A stretch of DNA of 64,000 nucleotides from Clostridium sp. TW13 (GTDB taxonomy: Bacteria; Bacillota; Clostridia; Clostridiales; Clostridiaceae): the NCBI RefSeq assembly GCF_024345225.1, contig NZ_BROD01000001.1, positions 2,614,362-2,678,361 on the forward strand, written 5' to 3'. The number at the start of each line of letters is the position of its first letter. Within the stretch, counting starts at the first letter, position 1. The notes beneath the pieces were generated by a model. It made no database searches. It had not been told where the DNA came from and saw only the letters and a program-made list of their open reading frames with translations. Of the stretch, positions 51,659-60,270 are shown one piece after another. The translations under genes and the position numbers were made by a program.

Positions 51659-52255
51659 TTAAAGTGTAATTACCTTAGCTGCTGACTTCATGACGTCAAC
51701 AATTTCGTACATATTGCTTACCTTTCCCACAGAAAGCTTTTCTTCTAAACTATAGAAGTTAAGACAAGCTCCACAAACTAATAATTGAACTCCCATTTCT
51801 TCTAAGGCTTTTAAATGTTCAATTGCTTGATCATTTAAGGTTGGAACCTTTACTCCATCATTCATAAATAAGATATGCTTTGGATAATCGCTACCTTCTG
51901 ATAATGTATAAAAAAACATCTTCATCAAAGATTGGCCTAGTTCCTCATTTCCAACTCCAATTGTATTTTTGTTTACAAAAATACACCAATCTCCAAGTGG
52001 CTTTTTATTTTCCACCTTAGCTAGTATCTCTTCACACTCTTCGCAACCATTAGAAAACTTTACATTAAAATCGCCATTAGCCTCTTCTACATTAATTTCA
52101 TAGCCTTGGCTGTTAGCAAACTTTTTCAAATTCTCTACAGCAATTTTATTATCAACTTGAACTGTAAAGAACTTTCCTCCTTGCTCAATTTCTTTTTTCG
52201 CCATTATTACAGGCATAGGGCAGTTTTTTCCTCTTGCATCTATGTTTTTACTCAT
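51659..52255 (-). CDS. yedF: YedF, selenium-associated sulfurtransferase-like protein
   Basis: A 198-residue protein with an N-terminal TusA/SirA-like domain (about 1-72; NCPMPVIMAKKEIE with the conserved Cys-Pro) and a C-terminal DsrE-like domain (about 90-198; LLVCGACLNFY carries likely reactive Cys). YedF is a marker of selenium-using genomes and is usually near selD, as here. It probably delivers or traffics reduced selenium, but the exact step is unproven. Convergent with selD. Confidence 0.9.
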   Translation of the reverse strand: MSKNIDARGKNCPMPVIMAKKEIEQGGKFFTVQVDNKIAVENLKKFANSQGYEINVEEANGDFNVKFSNGCEECEEILAKVENKKPLGDWCIFVNKNTIGVGNEELGQSLMKMFFYTLSEGSDYPKHILFMNDGVKVPTLNDQAIEHLKALEEMGVQLLVCGACLNFYSLEEKLSVGKVSNMYEIVDVMKSAAKVITL

Positions 52256-52387
52256 CTACTAATCACCTTTCACCAAATACTATTCATAAAATTATTATAC
52301 ACTAAAATCTTTTCTAAAGACCTACAAGATAGTATCAGATATTAGATATTTTTAATTTAATATTTTGATTTTTCTTAATGTAAACTC

Positions 52388-52427
52388 AAAAATAGTAGCC
52401 TATCCTAAGGGATTAGCTACTATTTTT
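52388..52427 (-). terminator. Terminator of the AraC/GyrI gene
   Basis: AAAAATAGTAGC pairs with GCTACTATTTTT, and the inner CTATCC/GGATTAG extends the stem. A T-run follows on the minus strand just past the stop. Confidence 0.85.
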
Positions 52428-52434
52428 CATAAAA

Positions 52435-53307
52435 TTAGTTTAATGGGAAATACAGATTCATATAAGTAATACCATTTTGTTGAAACTTTTCCTCAAGCCA
52501 ATATCTCTCCTTATTGACTTTATTGGTACTGCAATCTGGCATATATCCATTTAGTCTTACCCACTCTGCCAGTGCCTTCCAACCAGCGGGTATAACTTCA
52601 AAGGGATTAGAAAATGGATTTGTTATTCTTAAGATTGCATAATCACATTCATCTATCTTTTTCAGTTTCACGTCTTCAGATACATTAGTATTTTCATTTA
52701 CTTTTATCCAACACTCGTATCCCCTAAGGTTCTTCTGGCTTTGTTCTTCTGAAACAGGAATATCGAATCCAAATTGTCTTGACTTAATATCAATATTGTT
52801 TTTTTCCATCCATTCTGTCATAAAATCCATTACATCTGCTTCAGGATTATTACTAATTACATATGAACTTGCCACATACATAGTATCTAATTTTTCAATT
52901 TTTACATCACTAAAATTATATTCCATAGTTATTCCTCCCCAAATTATAGATTTATTTTCTTTCAGTATTAGTTTCTCTGGTATAGCATAATGCTTATTCC
53001 TAAATTTAACTGGTGATTCACCATACTCGTTTTGAAATGCCCTTCTAAAGGTTCGCTCTGAGCCATATTCAAAATCAAGTGCAATATCAATAATGCGTCT
53101 TCCCCGGTTCACATCCTGCATTGCATAAGCTAGTCGCCTTTTTCTCACATATTCCATTAATGGAACTCCAACAAATAAGGTAAATAGCCTATAAAAGTGA
53201 TATTTTGAGAATCCTGCTGCCTCAGCACAAGCTTCAATTGTGATAGGTTGCTTAATATTCTCTTCAATGTAATCTATAGATTTCTGCAAATATTCAGCAT
53301 AACTCAT
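52435..53307 (-). CDS. AraC-family regulator with GyrI-like effector domain
   Basis: Regulator of 290 residues. The N-terminal AraC DNA-binding domain (about 1-105; EACAEAAGFSKYHFYRLFTL and GSERTFRRAFQNEYGESPVKFR) is followed by a C-terminal GyrI-like effector domain (about 130-290). The Rob/SoxS-plus-GyrI layout senses small hydrophobic compounds. An upstream in-frame ATG lacks a ribosome-binding site; GGAGG stands 6 bp before the ATG at 53307. Monocistronic. Targets unknown. Confidence 0.88.
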   Translation of the reverse strand: MSYAEYLQKSIDYIEENIKQPITIEACAEAAGFSKYHFYRLFTLFVGVPLMEYVRKRRLAYAMQDVNRGRRIIDIALDFEYGSERTFRRAFQNEYGESPVKFRNKHYAIPEKLILKENKSIIWGGITMEYNFSDVKIEKLDTMYVASSYVISNNPEADVMDFMTEWMEKNNIDIKSRQFGFDIPVSEEQSQKNLRGYECWIKVNENTNVSEDVKLKKIDECDYAILRITNPFSNPFEVIPAGWKALAEWVRLNGYMPDCSTNKVNKERYWLEEKFQQNGITYMNLYFPLN

Positions 53308-53461
53308 GACACTCCTCCCCCATTGCAACGTAATATAATTATAATTCACATTATTAAACTGTTAAGGACATCTTTTGCTTTTTAATTCAAATATAAAAGT
53401 TGAATATTAATAAAATTAACCATATGTAATATATCTATTGTATTTTCAAATTCAAGTTTAT

Positions 53462-53493
53462 AAAAATAAGATAGACTATTTTAAAGCCTATCT
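53462..53493 (-). terminator. Terminator behind the 49-codon small ORF
   Basis: AGATAG (53469-53474) with CTATCT (53488-53493), extended by inner AC/GC partial pairing, and TTATTTTTAT on the minus strand. Confidence 0.6.
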
Positions 53494-53496
53494 ATC

Positions 53497-53646
53497 CTAA
53501 ATTTCTTCAATTTTACATTTATGTTCTTTCCCTTTTGAATGATAGCGTATTGCAACTGCTAGTACTTTTTCACCTTTATTTTCTCTTCTAAACTTCTCTA
53601 CAGTTTTTGTATCTCTAAAAGCAAAACTCCATCTTAACAAACTCAC
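53497..53646 (-). CDS. Small basic ORF overlapping the end of a GNAT gene
   Basis: A possible 49-residue protein starting at GTG 53646, inside the last 32 bp of the GNAT gene in another frame. It runs to TAG just before a terminator. Its body (RDTKTVEKFRRENKGEKVLA, then VAIRYHSKGKEHKCKIEEI) reads like real coding sequence, with neighbour-like codon use. GGGAGA lies 2-7 bp before the GTG, which is weak spacing. It could be a translationally coupled small gene or the remnant tail of a broken gene. I do not recognise it. Confidence 0.4.
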   Translation of the reverse strand: MSLLRWSFAFRDTKTVEKFRRENKGEKVLAVAIRYHSKGKEHKCKIEEI

Positions 53647-54082
53647 ACTCTCCCGTCAGTGTGTTTTTATTATAGACATCAACATCTTTAAATCCAGCCT
53701 GTTTATAGCACTTAATCGCTCTTTTATTAAAAGAACGAACTTCTAAAATAATCTTTTGATATTCTCTTTTCTCACATTCATTTTTTATTAATTGCATAAA
53801 TACATAACCAAAGCCAAGACCACATAAGGAAGGTTTTAATCCTAGACCTACAGTTACAAAGTCATGATTATCTACGAATCTTATGTATCCACATAAATCT
53901 CCACATTTGTCTAGAACAGCAATAAACTCTTTGTTCCTTTTTTCTTCTTGAGTAATACCCCATTTTTGCTTAAGAATAATATTCCATTCTGGATAATTAT
54001 AAACAGCATATTCCCCTTCATACTTCCAATCACATATTTGTTTTGCATAAACTTCACTTAAAGCTGCTAATTTAAAATTCAT
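53615..54082 (-). CDS. GNAT-family N-acetyltransferase
   Basis: A 155-residue acetyltransferase fold. The acetyl-CoA loop LKPSLCGLGFGYVFMQLI (a variant Q/RxxGxG/A) is near residue 90, and LEVRSFNKRAIKCYKQAGF forms the C-terminal strand-helix. RimI/RimJ-like substrates are possible but not assignable. The ATG at 54082 has GGAGG 10 bp upstream, while an in-frame TTG one codon earlier has a 7-bp spacer, so either start may be used. Not obviously linked to its neighbours. Confidence 0.82.
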   Translation of the reverse strand: MNFKLAALSEVYAKQICDWKYEGEYAVYNYPEWNIILKQKWGITQEEKRNKEFIAVLDKCGDLCGYIRFVDNHDFVTVGLGLKPSLCGLGFGYVFMQLIKNECEKREYQKIILEVRSFNKRAIKCYKQAGFKDVDVYNKNTLTGECEFVKMEFCF

Positions 54083-54188
54083 CAAATATAAGCCTCCATA
54101 AATTAATTAAACAAGTATCTACTCCTCAAAGTTATAGCCCCTATAGTAAAAATTTATATTTTTTATTTTAATCTATCAGCACCCTATA

Positions 54189-54662
54189 TTAATCAGCTTC
54201 TACTGCTTTATACTTTTTTAATCTTAATACTAATCTTCCAAAGCCATACCCTATAAAACAAGTCAATATACCCAATGGAGCTACAATTAATGATAATGTA
54301 TACTTAGTTAAATATGGTGAGTTAATTATAACTCCAAACCCTGATAACGGTCCTAAGTACCATATAAAAAATGAATATAGAACTGATGTAATAAATTCAC
54401 TGTGCGCAAATAGACAAATGAACATTGAAGTAATAATATTTATTCCCCAGTATATACTAAGAAACTTAATATATCTTTTTTCCTTAATCACTCCCCAATA
54501 GATACTGAATACCGTCCATAATAATAAGTATATTACTCCAACATAAGTATTCTCAACAGTCATACCATAGTCTTCATGAAAATCTATCCAATTGAAGCCT
54601 AAAGCAATTAATGTAACGGATATAGTAAAAACAGCTATGATAATTCTATGAACTATCTTCAA
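54189..54662 (-). CDS. Small integral membrane protein, unknown
   Basis: A 157-residue protein with four or five hydrophobic segments (about 5-27, 38-58, 68-92, 100-118 and 125-148), a short Lys/Arg-rich cytoplasmic loop near 60, and a charged C-terminal tail. No catalytic motif or recognised domain. GGGGGA lies before the ATG at a suitable distance. Same strand as the GNAT gene but about 100 bp away. Function unknown. Confidence 0.7.
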   Translation of the reverse strand: MKIVHRIIIAVFTISVTLIALGFNWIDFHEDYGMTVENTYVGVIYLLLWTVFSIYWGVIKEKRYIKFLSIYWGINIITSMFICLFAHSEFITSVLYSFFIWYLGPLSGFGVIINSPYLTKYTLSLIVAPLGILTCFIGYGFGRLVLRLKKYKAVEAD

Positions 54663-54850
54663 TAAAATCTCCCCCTATACTAACCTCATGCAACCCCATC
54701 TGTTAAACATTGTAAAATAGTCTTTATTTAATGTTATCACATAGTCTGATTTTATAAAATTACATTTATATTAAGATTTACATAATAATAAGTTAACAAT
54801 ATAAGTTTTCCAAATCTCCATCTATGATCTACATGTTTCTATTGACTATC

Positions 54851-54940
54851 TATATAGAACTATTCCATTAAAATGTTGGTGGACAACCTACAATTATTCG
54901 ACATTTTTCTACCAACATTTAGGTGGAACACTTCTATATA
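54851..54940. repeat. Long imperfect inverted repeat, 90 bp
   Basis: Arms of about 35 nt: TATATAGAA, TTCCA and AAATGTTGGT in the left arm reappear inverted as ACCAACATTT, TGGAA and TTCTATATA in the right, with matching spacing. About 30 nt lie in the middle. It lies in the gap 54663-55094, where no gene is seen, upstream of the half-permease pair. It may be a miniature transposable element or a very large operator. No U-run follows, so it is not a terminator. Confidence 0.6.
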
Positions 54941-55094
54941 CATCCTTATAAAGTATAGATAACACACTAATTCAACTTTTTTAATTCATAAAAAGAAAAC
55001 TAATTATAATTAATTTTCGTAATAAAATTCACCTCTTCCATCCTTTCATCATACACTATTAACAATGAAATCAATTTGCTTTGGAGGACTTTTA

Positions 55095-55577
55095 ATGACT
55101 GCTATAATTTTATATTCCCTCTGCTTTATTCTTCTTTGTATATCATTTTTTAAAGATAAAGAAAAAACAAAAATTGCATTAAAAAAGGGTTGGAAGAGCT
55201 TTGAAGTTATAATGCCTCAATTTTTAGGAATTATCTTTATAGTTGGATTGATTCTAGCTATATTAAACCCTAGTGTTATTTCTAAGTTGATTGGTAGTTC
55301 TTCCGGTTTTCCTGGTGTTTTTATATCTGCTGTAGTTGGCTCTATTGTTACAATGCCAACCTTTGTTGCTTTTTCTACAGGCAACACCCTTCTTAATAAT
55401 GGTGCTGGATATGCGCAGGTAGCTGCTTTAATATCTAACTTAACTATGGTTGGAATTATAACTTTAGGATTAGAAGCTAAATATATAGGTAAAAAGGCTG
55501 CAGTGCTTAGAAACTTTCTAGCCTTTCTATTTTCTTTTATTGTGGCAGTTTTTATAAGCCTTACCATGAGCCACTAG
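55095..55577 (+). CDS. Half-size permease, first of a pair (ArsP/DUF318-like)
   Basis: A 160-residue membrane protein with four or five spans. The conserved helix MPTFVAFSTGNTLLNNGAGY recalls the permease family COG0701, of which full-length members are about twice this size. The second half is probably the next gene, 12 bp downstream. GGAGG stands 7 bp before the ATG at 55095; the in-frame ATG at 55065 has no such site. Family members export organoarsenicals or unknown solutes; substrate unknown here. Confidence 0.72.
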   Translation: MTAIILYSLCFILLCISFFKDKEKTKIALKKGWKSFEVIMPQFLGIIFIVGLILAILNPSVISKLIGSSSGFPGVFISAVVGSIVTMPTFVAFSTGNTLLNNGAGYAQVAALISNLTMVGIITLGLEAKYIGKKAAVLRNFLAFLFSFIVAVFISLTMSH

Positions 55578-55589
55578 AAGGAGGATATT

Positions 55590-56132
55590 ATGAAGAGCTT
55601 AATTAAAAGATATAGCTTTTTTATTGTTACATTATTTATTACTGCTGCTGTTACCTTAATAAATATTGATACAGGCATGAAAACTGTAGCTGTGGCTTGG
55701 TCAAGTCTCTTACAAATGCTTGAGGTGTTACCTCCAATCATGGTGATGCTTGGACTTATGGATGTGTGGGTATCAAAGGAAAAAATGATAAAATATATGG
55801 GCGTTGATTCAGGATTTAAAGGTATTGTTCTTGCAATCTTTTTTGCAAGTATAGCTGCTGGGCCTATGTATGCTGCCTTTCCGTTTATTCCTGTACTTAT
55901 AAAGAAAGAAGTTAAATTCAGTAATATAATTTTATTTCTGAATGCTTGGTGCGTAATCAAGATTTCAACTCTTTTATTTGAAATCTCAGGCTTAGGCTTT
56001 AGATTTACTTTTTATAGATTTGTTATAGACTTGCCTGGAATAATAATAATGAGTTTTCTCATTGAAAAGATTCTTTCTAAAAAGGACTTGGATTTATTAT
56101 ATTGTAATTGGAAAGATGATAATGTAAATTAA
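55590..56132 (+). CDS. Half-size permease, second of a pair
   Basis: A 180-residue membrane protein with four or five spans (about 10-27, 38-58, 80-108, 112-135 and 140-160). It is related in pattern to the preceding half, with AAGPMYAAFPFIPVLIKKEV as the counterpart conserved helix. GAAGGAGG lies 7 bp before the ATG, inside the gap after the first half. The pair would assemble into one permease. The C-terminal tail is hydrophilic. Not an obvious frameshift, because each half has its own start and ribosome-binding site. Confidence 0.72.
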   Translation: MKSLIKRYSFFIVTLFITAAVTLINIDTGMKTVAVAWSSLLQMLEVLPPIMVMLGLMDVWVSKEKMIKYMGVDSGFKGIVLAIFFASIAAGPMYAAFPFIPVLIKKEVKFSNIILFLNAWCVIKISTLLFEISGLGFRFTFYRFVIDLPGIIIMSFLIEKILSKKDLDLLYCNWKDDNVN

Positions 56133-56178
56133 TTTTCCACTATATATCTTCTACAATTTATGCTCAAATATATTTTTA

Positions 56179-56197
56179 GGAAAGCCAACAGGCTTCC
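56179..56197. terminator. Short terminator between permease pair and GNAT gene
   Basis: GGAAAGCC/GGCTTCC with an AACA loop and U-rich flanks; lies between two convergent genes. Confidence 0.6.
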
Positions 56198-56208
56198 CTT
56201 GCTTTATT

Positions 56209-56736
56209 TTATATTAATTTCTCATATAGCTTAAACCAATCCAAGCCATAGTTACCAAGTCCTAAATCAACAGTATCAATATATTCAAAACCACATTTCT
56301 CATATAATTTTATGGCTGGCATATTTCCTTCATATACATCTAAACGAATTGACTTTACATTAGACTCAATACCCTGCTTAACTGCAAAGTCTATTAAAGC
56401 TTTACCTACACCACATTTTAAAAAGTCAGGATGTACAACAAACGTATATATAACCAAAACCTCTGAATAATCACAATCAATCTTCCATTTAGCTTTATGA
56501 TATGCTGGTTCTGGTACTTGACTTAAAATAATTGATCCAATTATTTGTTCATTATACCTTGCTACATAGAGATTGCCATTTTCTATACCACTAACTGCAT
56601 TTTGTCTAACAGGATATATGCCTTTTTTCCACCCAGGATAATTTACTCCTGCTGATAAATAATCATTTAGCTCATCATAAAGCTGCTCTAATTCATCAAT
56701 ATCAGTTGTTTTTCCCAATTCAATACTAATCTTCAA
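56209..56736 (-). CDS. GNAT-family N-acetyltransferase
   Basis: A 175-residue acetyltransferase. VIYTFVVHPDFLKCGVGKAL carries the acetyl-CoA loop (KCGVGKAL), and VYEGNMPAIKLYEKCGF is the usual C-terminal element. The start is probably the TTG at 56736: GGGAGTGATAAGG precedes it with an 8-bp spacer, whereas the ATG at 56751 has no ribosome-binding site and would overlap that signal. Substrate unknown. Transcribed separately from the MFS gene. Confidence 0.82.
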   Translation of the reverse strand: MKISIELGKTTDIDELEQLYDELNDYLSAGVNYPGWKKGIYPVRQNAVSGIENGNLYVARYNEQIIGSIILSQVPEPAYHKAKWKIDCDYSEVLVIYTFVVHPDFLKCGVGKALIDFAVKQGIESNVKSIRLDVYEGNMPAIKLYEKCGFEYIDTVDLGLGNYGLDWFKLYEKLI

Positions 56737-56813
56737 CCTTATCACTCCCATAAATTCATTTCTTAAAAACGTTCCTGTTAAAATTTAATAAAGTAGCATC
56801 TTCTATTTAAGTG

Positions 56814-56848
56814 AAATAAGTTGCAAGCTTGTACAACTTGCAACTTAT
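56814..56848 (-). terminator. Hairpin at the end of the MFS gene
   Basis: ATAAGTTGCAAG pairs perfectly with CTTGCAACTTAT around a 9-nt loop. The minus-strand tail TTTCACTTAAAT is only weakly U-rich. Confidence 0.6.
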
Positions 56849-56856
56849 ATAATCAG

Positions 56857-58077
56857 CTATTTTCTTTTAATTCTATTAAGATTAAACATAGCTACAGCTC
56901 CCACTGTAACCACCAAAGATGTTACCATCCAAGCTGAGTACATTCCAAAGTGATCTATAACTCTTCCTGTAATACTTGGCCCCAATGCATAACCAGCCCC
57001 CATAATCAGTGGAAGTATTGAACTTATTCTTCCTCTATGTGATGCTGGAGTGTTATCTGCTATAAATACTCCTTCATTTATTGAAATCAGTACCTCTCCT
57101 ATAGTCATGATGATAACTCCTATAAAGAATACTGGTATCATTTTTGTCATACCAAACATTGCAAAAGCAATTGTATATAAGAATCCTCCTAAAGCCATAA
57201 CCTTAACTCTAGATAATTTTTTTGTGGCTGCTACCAATACTGGAGTAAATAATATAACTACTACTCCATTACAAGCTCCCAAGAACCCAAACAATTTAGC
57301 TCCATCTTTAGAGCCAAAAATATTAGATAAATGTATAGGTAAAGCAAATCCCCATTGAGAATAAGAAAATTGATACAATAAGATTATAAAAGCAAAAATT
57401 AAAATAGTAGGTCTTTCTAATAAAACCTTAAGAGTAGATCCCTCTACCTCTGCTTCTAATTCATTTTCTTTCTTTTGCTCTTCTACATTTCTTCCCTTGC
57501 TTTCCTTTATAAATATAACTATTAGGAATAAAGCTATTAAAGTAGTTATAGCATCACCTATAAATACTAGTGATAAATAATTTGCATATAATAGTCCTCC
57601 AATGATAGGTCCTATAGAAAAGCCTACATTAACTCCCATATATAATAGAGAATAAGCAGCTTGTCTATTTTTAGCTGTTGTTATATCTGCATTTAATGCA
57701 TCAAAAGCTGGTCCTGACAAGGAATAGAAACAAGATGAAATTATTAAAAATACAGCAGTTAAAGTTGATACTGGGAAAAACCCACAAATCATAAGTACAA
57801 CTGCTCCTAGTATTTGAAAACTAACTATTATCTTCTTCCTTCCAAAAGAATCTGCCATCTTTCCACCTATTAGTGTACAAGGTACCTGACAAATAGCTAA
57901 GATAGTAACAAATGTTCCCGCTTCTGAAGCTGAAAGTCCTACTTTATTTGTCAAAATTAATGACATTAGAGGATGTACAAAACCTCCAATACAGTTAATA
58001 ATTCTGCTGAAGAATAATACATATATCTCCTTCGATAGGCCCCTATAAGGATTAAGACATTTTTTAATATGTTCCAT
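56857..58077 (-). CDS. MFS transporter, drug-efflux type
   Basis: A 406-residue major facilitator with twelve predicted spans. The A-like motif GGKMADSFGRKK lies between helices 2 and 3, a charged central loop occupies about residues 195-215, and GDAITT and SHRGRIS are among its loops. Similar proteins are multidrug efflux pumps (MdtH/YfkF-like). GGGGG lies 7 bp before the ATG at 58077; the ORF's earlier GTG at 58083 is too close to it. Probably exports toxic compounds; substrate unknown. Confidence 0.85.
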   Translation of the reverse strand: MEHIKKCLNPYRGLSKEIYVLFFSRIINCIGGFVHPLMSLILTNKVGLSASEAGTFVTILAICQVPCTLIGGKMADSFGRKKIIVSFQILGAVVLMICGFFPVSTLTAVFLIISSCFYSLSGPAFDALNADITTAKNRQAAYSLLYMGVNVGFSIGPIIGGLLYANYLSLVFIGDAITTLIALFLIVIFIKESKGRNVEEQKKENELEAEVEGSTLKVLLERPTILIFAFIILLYQFSYSQWGFALPIHLSNIFGSKDGAKLFGFLGACNGVVVILFTPVLVAATKKLSRVKVMALGGFLYTIAFAMFGMTKMIPVFFIGVIIMTIGEVLISINEGVFIADNTPASHRGRISSILPLIMGAGYALGPSITGRVIDHFGMYSAWMVTSLVVTVGAVAMFNLNRIKRK

Positions 58078-58146
58078 AAACACGCCCCCTTTTCTTAACC
58101 TTATAATATTTAAAATTATGTAGTATATTATTTAGAAAATATATAC

Positions 58147-58183
58147 TAAAAAATAAACCACGCACATGAATGCATGGTTTATC
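58147..58183 (-). terminator. Terminator of the Bce-type ABC operon
   Basis: ATAAACCACGCA/TGCATGGTTTAT stem with one mismatch and TTTTTT on the minus strand, about 80 bp past the permease stop. Confidence 0.8.
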
Positions 58184-58260
58184 ATTTCTGATATTATATC
58201 ATAACTAAGGTTCCTTTACCATAATTAATTCATAATATTACATTTTTCCTATTTAAAACT

Positions 58261-60270
58261 TTAATTATAATCAGAAGTTATTATATTTTTGTATCCAATA
58301 TAGGTTGCATAGAAGTATCCACCATACACTACAAGCATAATTAATCCTGTTATTAAAGATGGTCCTAGTATATTTAAATCACCTATAGTTTTAATGTATT
58401 TACTTACTACACCTATTCCCACTATAGAGTGGACAATTGCTAATAATAATGGTAGCATAAAGAAGGTTAAAACCTGTGTTAATATGCTCTTCTTTATCAT
58501 ACTCTTTGATGCTCCAATTTTTCTTAGAGAATTATATCTATCTATAGATTCATTACATTGAGATAATTGTTGTAAAGCTAATATTGCTACACTTGCTAAC
58601 AAGAAAACCACACCTATATACATTGCAATAAACAATACAATTGTTGATAATCCTCTGCTTGACTCATATATCATTTCTCTAGTTGAACCTGAAATATAAA
58701 AGTTTGTCTTTTTGAATAAATCATTATATTTCATATCAGTTATAATTTTCTCAAGCTGTTGTTTTTTTGATTTATCTGTAAAGTTAAAGTTAATAACTTG
58801 AGCATCAAGTTTTGAACTTTTTGCAAGCTTATCTGGAACTATTAAAGAAAACATTGTATTGCTAGAACCACTTGTAGAAACGGATTCTTTTATAGGATTT
58901 TTTTCCTTAATTTTATATGCACTGTTGTTTATTGTTATAGAACTTTCTTTATTAAGGAATTGTTGAACAGCTGAGCTAACATAATCATAATTTGAAGCAA
59001 CTAAAACTTCATCATCATTAAGCTTAACTGCCTCTTTTCCTGCAAGTCTTCTTACTGCATTGAAATCTGACAAACTCATAGCATCAGTTTCACTATACAT
59101 ATCAGCTTCAACTAACATTTTTACCTCTTTACTACAGTATGGTGCTAACAATTTAGTTGTACTTACATTTAATTTATAATCATTCAATATACAATAGTCT
59201 TCTTTTTCTCCTAACTTATAGTTTAATCTCTTCATTGCCTCTTCAATATGAATATTAGCTTTATTTTTCATGCTTAATTGAACTGATGCATCAAAAGGAG
59301 TATAAGTTTTTAATGAATTCTCTAAACCTGTCTTAATACTAAATCCAGTAGATAAGATACATATAGTTAAAAATAGCATTAAACATATTATTGTCATTGA
59401 TATAAAGTTTGTATTAAACTTACTTGTAATTTGTCTTGTATTAAATACATTTAATTTGTTTAGATATATGTTTTTATTTCTTTGTATTATAAATAGTAGT
59501 GTTGATGCTATACCATAGAAAAATAGTGCAGTTCCAACTATACCTAAGATTATTGATTCCATAAATCTTCTATCTTCAAAGTCCATACCCACCTTACATA
59601 TTAAGTAATAAGCCACACCTAGAACTATCATAGATAAAATGAAGATAAACAATGATACATAAACATTTTTAATCTTAACTTTTTCACTTTTTTTACTTGC
59701 TGAAAGTAAATCAATAAGTTTATATCTTGATACAATTAGCACATTAAAAATCATTACTAATAAATACATTACTCCAAAGTAACATAACGTTTTTATAATT
59801 GCTTCAGTAGAAACGATAAATTTATATTTTGACATTGATACTACAAAAAGCTTAGCTGTTAATATTGATAAACCTTGTGACAAAAATATTCCTACAAAAA
59901 GTCCAAAAGCTAAAGATATTAATCCAATAATTAATGTCTCAAAAAATAAAATCATAGACATTTTTCTTTTGGACATTCCTAGAGACATATAAATCCCAAA
60001 CTCTTTTTTTCTTCTATTTATCAAAAAGTTAGTAGCGTAAATTATAAGTGCCCCTAAAATGACTGATATAAAAACTGATATATTTGAAATTAAAGTTCCC
60101 ATTATCTTTACATACTGGCTTTGAGCTTTATTCATATCAAACATTGCTTGTTGAGCTTGAATAGAGTTAAAACTATAAAATATGCAAACTGCAAAGGTTA
60201 GTGTTAAAAAGTATATTGTATAATCTTTAAAACTTCTTCTTACATTTTTTAATGCCATATTAGAATACAT
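58261..60270 (-). CDS. BceB-type ABC transporter permease
   Basis: A 669-residue FtsX-superfamily permease with about ten spans and a large extracellular domain (about residues 305-535) between spans seven and eight, the layout of peptide-antibiotic detoxification permeases. MALKNVRRSFKDY marks the N terminus. The frame extends to TTG 60288, but the ATG at 60270 has GGAGGTGA about 8 bp upstream and overlaps the ATPase gene by 11 bp. It both senses and removes antimicrobial peptides with the adjacent kinase in known systems; the inducer here is unknown. Confidence 0.92.
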   Translation of the reverse strand: MYSNMALKNVRRSFKDYTIYFLTLTFAVCIFYSFNSIQAQQAMFDMNKAQSQYVKIMGTLISNISVFISVILGALIIYATNFLINRRKKEFGIYMSLGMSKRKMSMILFFETLIIGLISLAFGLFVGIFLSQGLSILTAKLFVVSMSKYKFIVSTEAIIKTLCYFGVMYLLVMIFNVLIVSRYKLIDLLSASKKSEKVKIKNVYVSLFIFILSMIVLGVAYYLICKVGMDFEDRRFMESIILGIVGTALFFYGIASTLLFIIQRNKNIYLNKLNVFNTRQITSKFNTNFISMTIICLMLFLTICILSTGFSIKTGLENSLKTYTPFDASVQLSMKNKANIHIEEAMKRLNYKLGEKEDYCILNDYKLNVSTTKLLAPYCSKEVKMLVEADMYSETDAMSLSDFNAVRRLAGKEAVKLNDDEVLVASNYDYVSSAVQQFLNKESSITINNSAYKIKEKNPIKESVSTSGSSNTMFSLIVPDKLAKSSKLDAQVINFNFTDKSKKQQLEKIITDMKYNDLFKKTNFYISGSTREMIYESSRGLSTIVLFIAMYIGVVFLLASVAILALQQLSQCNESIDRYNSLRKIGASKSMIKKSILTQVLTFFMLPLLLAIVHSIVGIGVVSKYIKTIGDLNILGPSLITGLIMLVVYGGYFYATYIGYKNIITSDYN

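Noticed and set aside
55217-55960. Two minus-strand frames of 116 and 128 codons opposite the permease pair
   Set aside because: Antisense shadows; the plus-strand genes have ribosome-binding sites and membrane-protein patterns.
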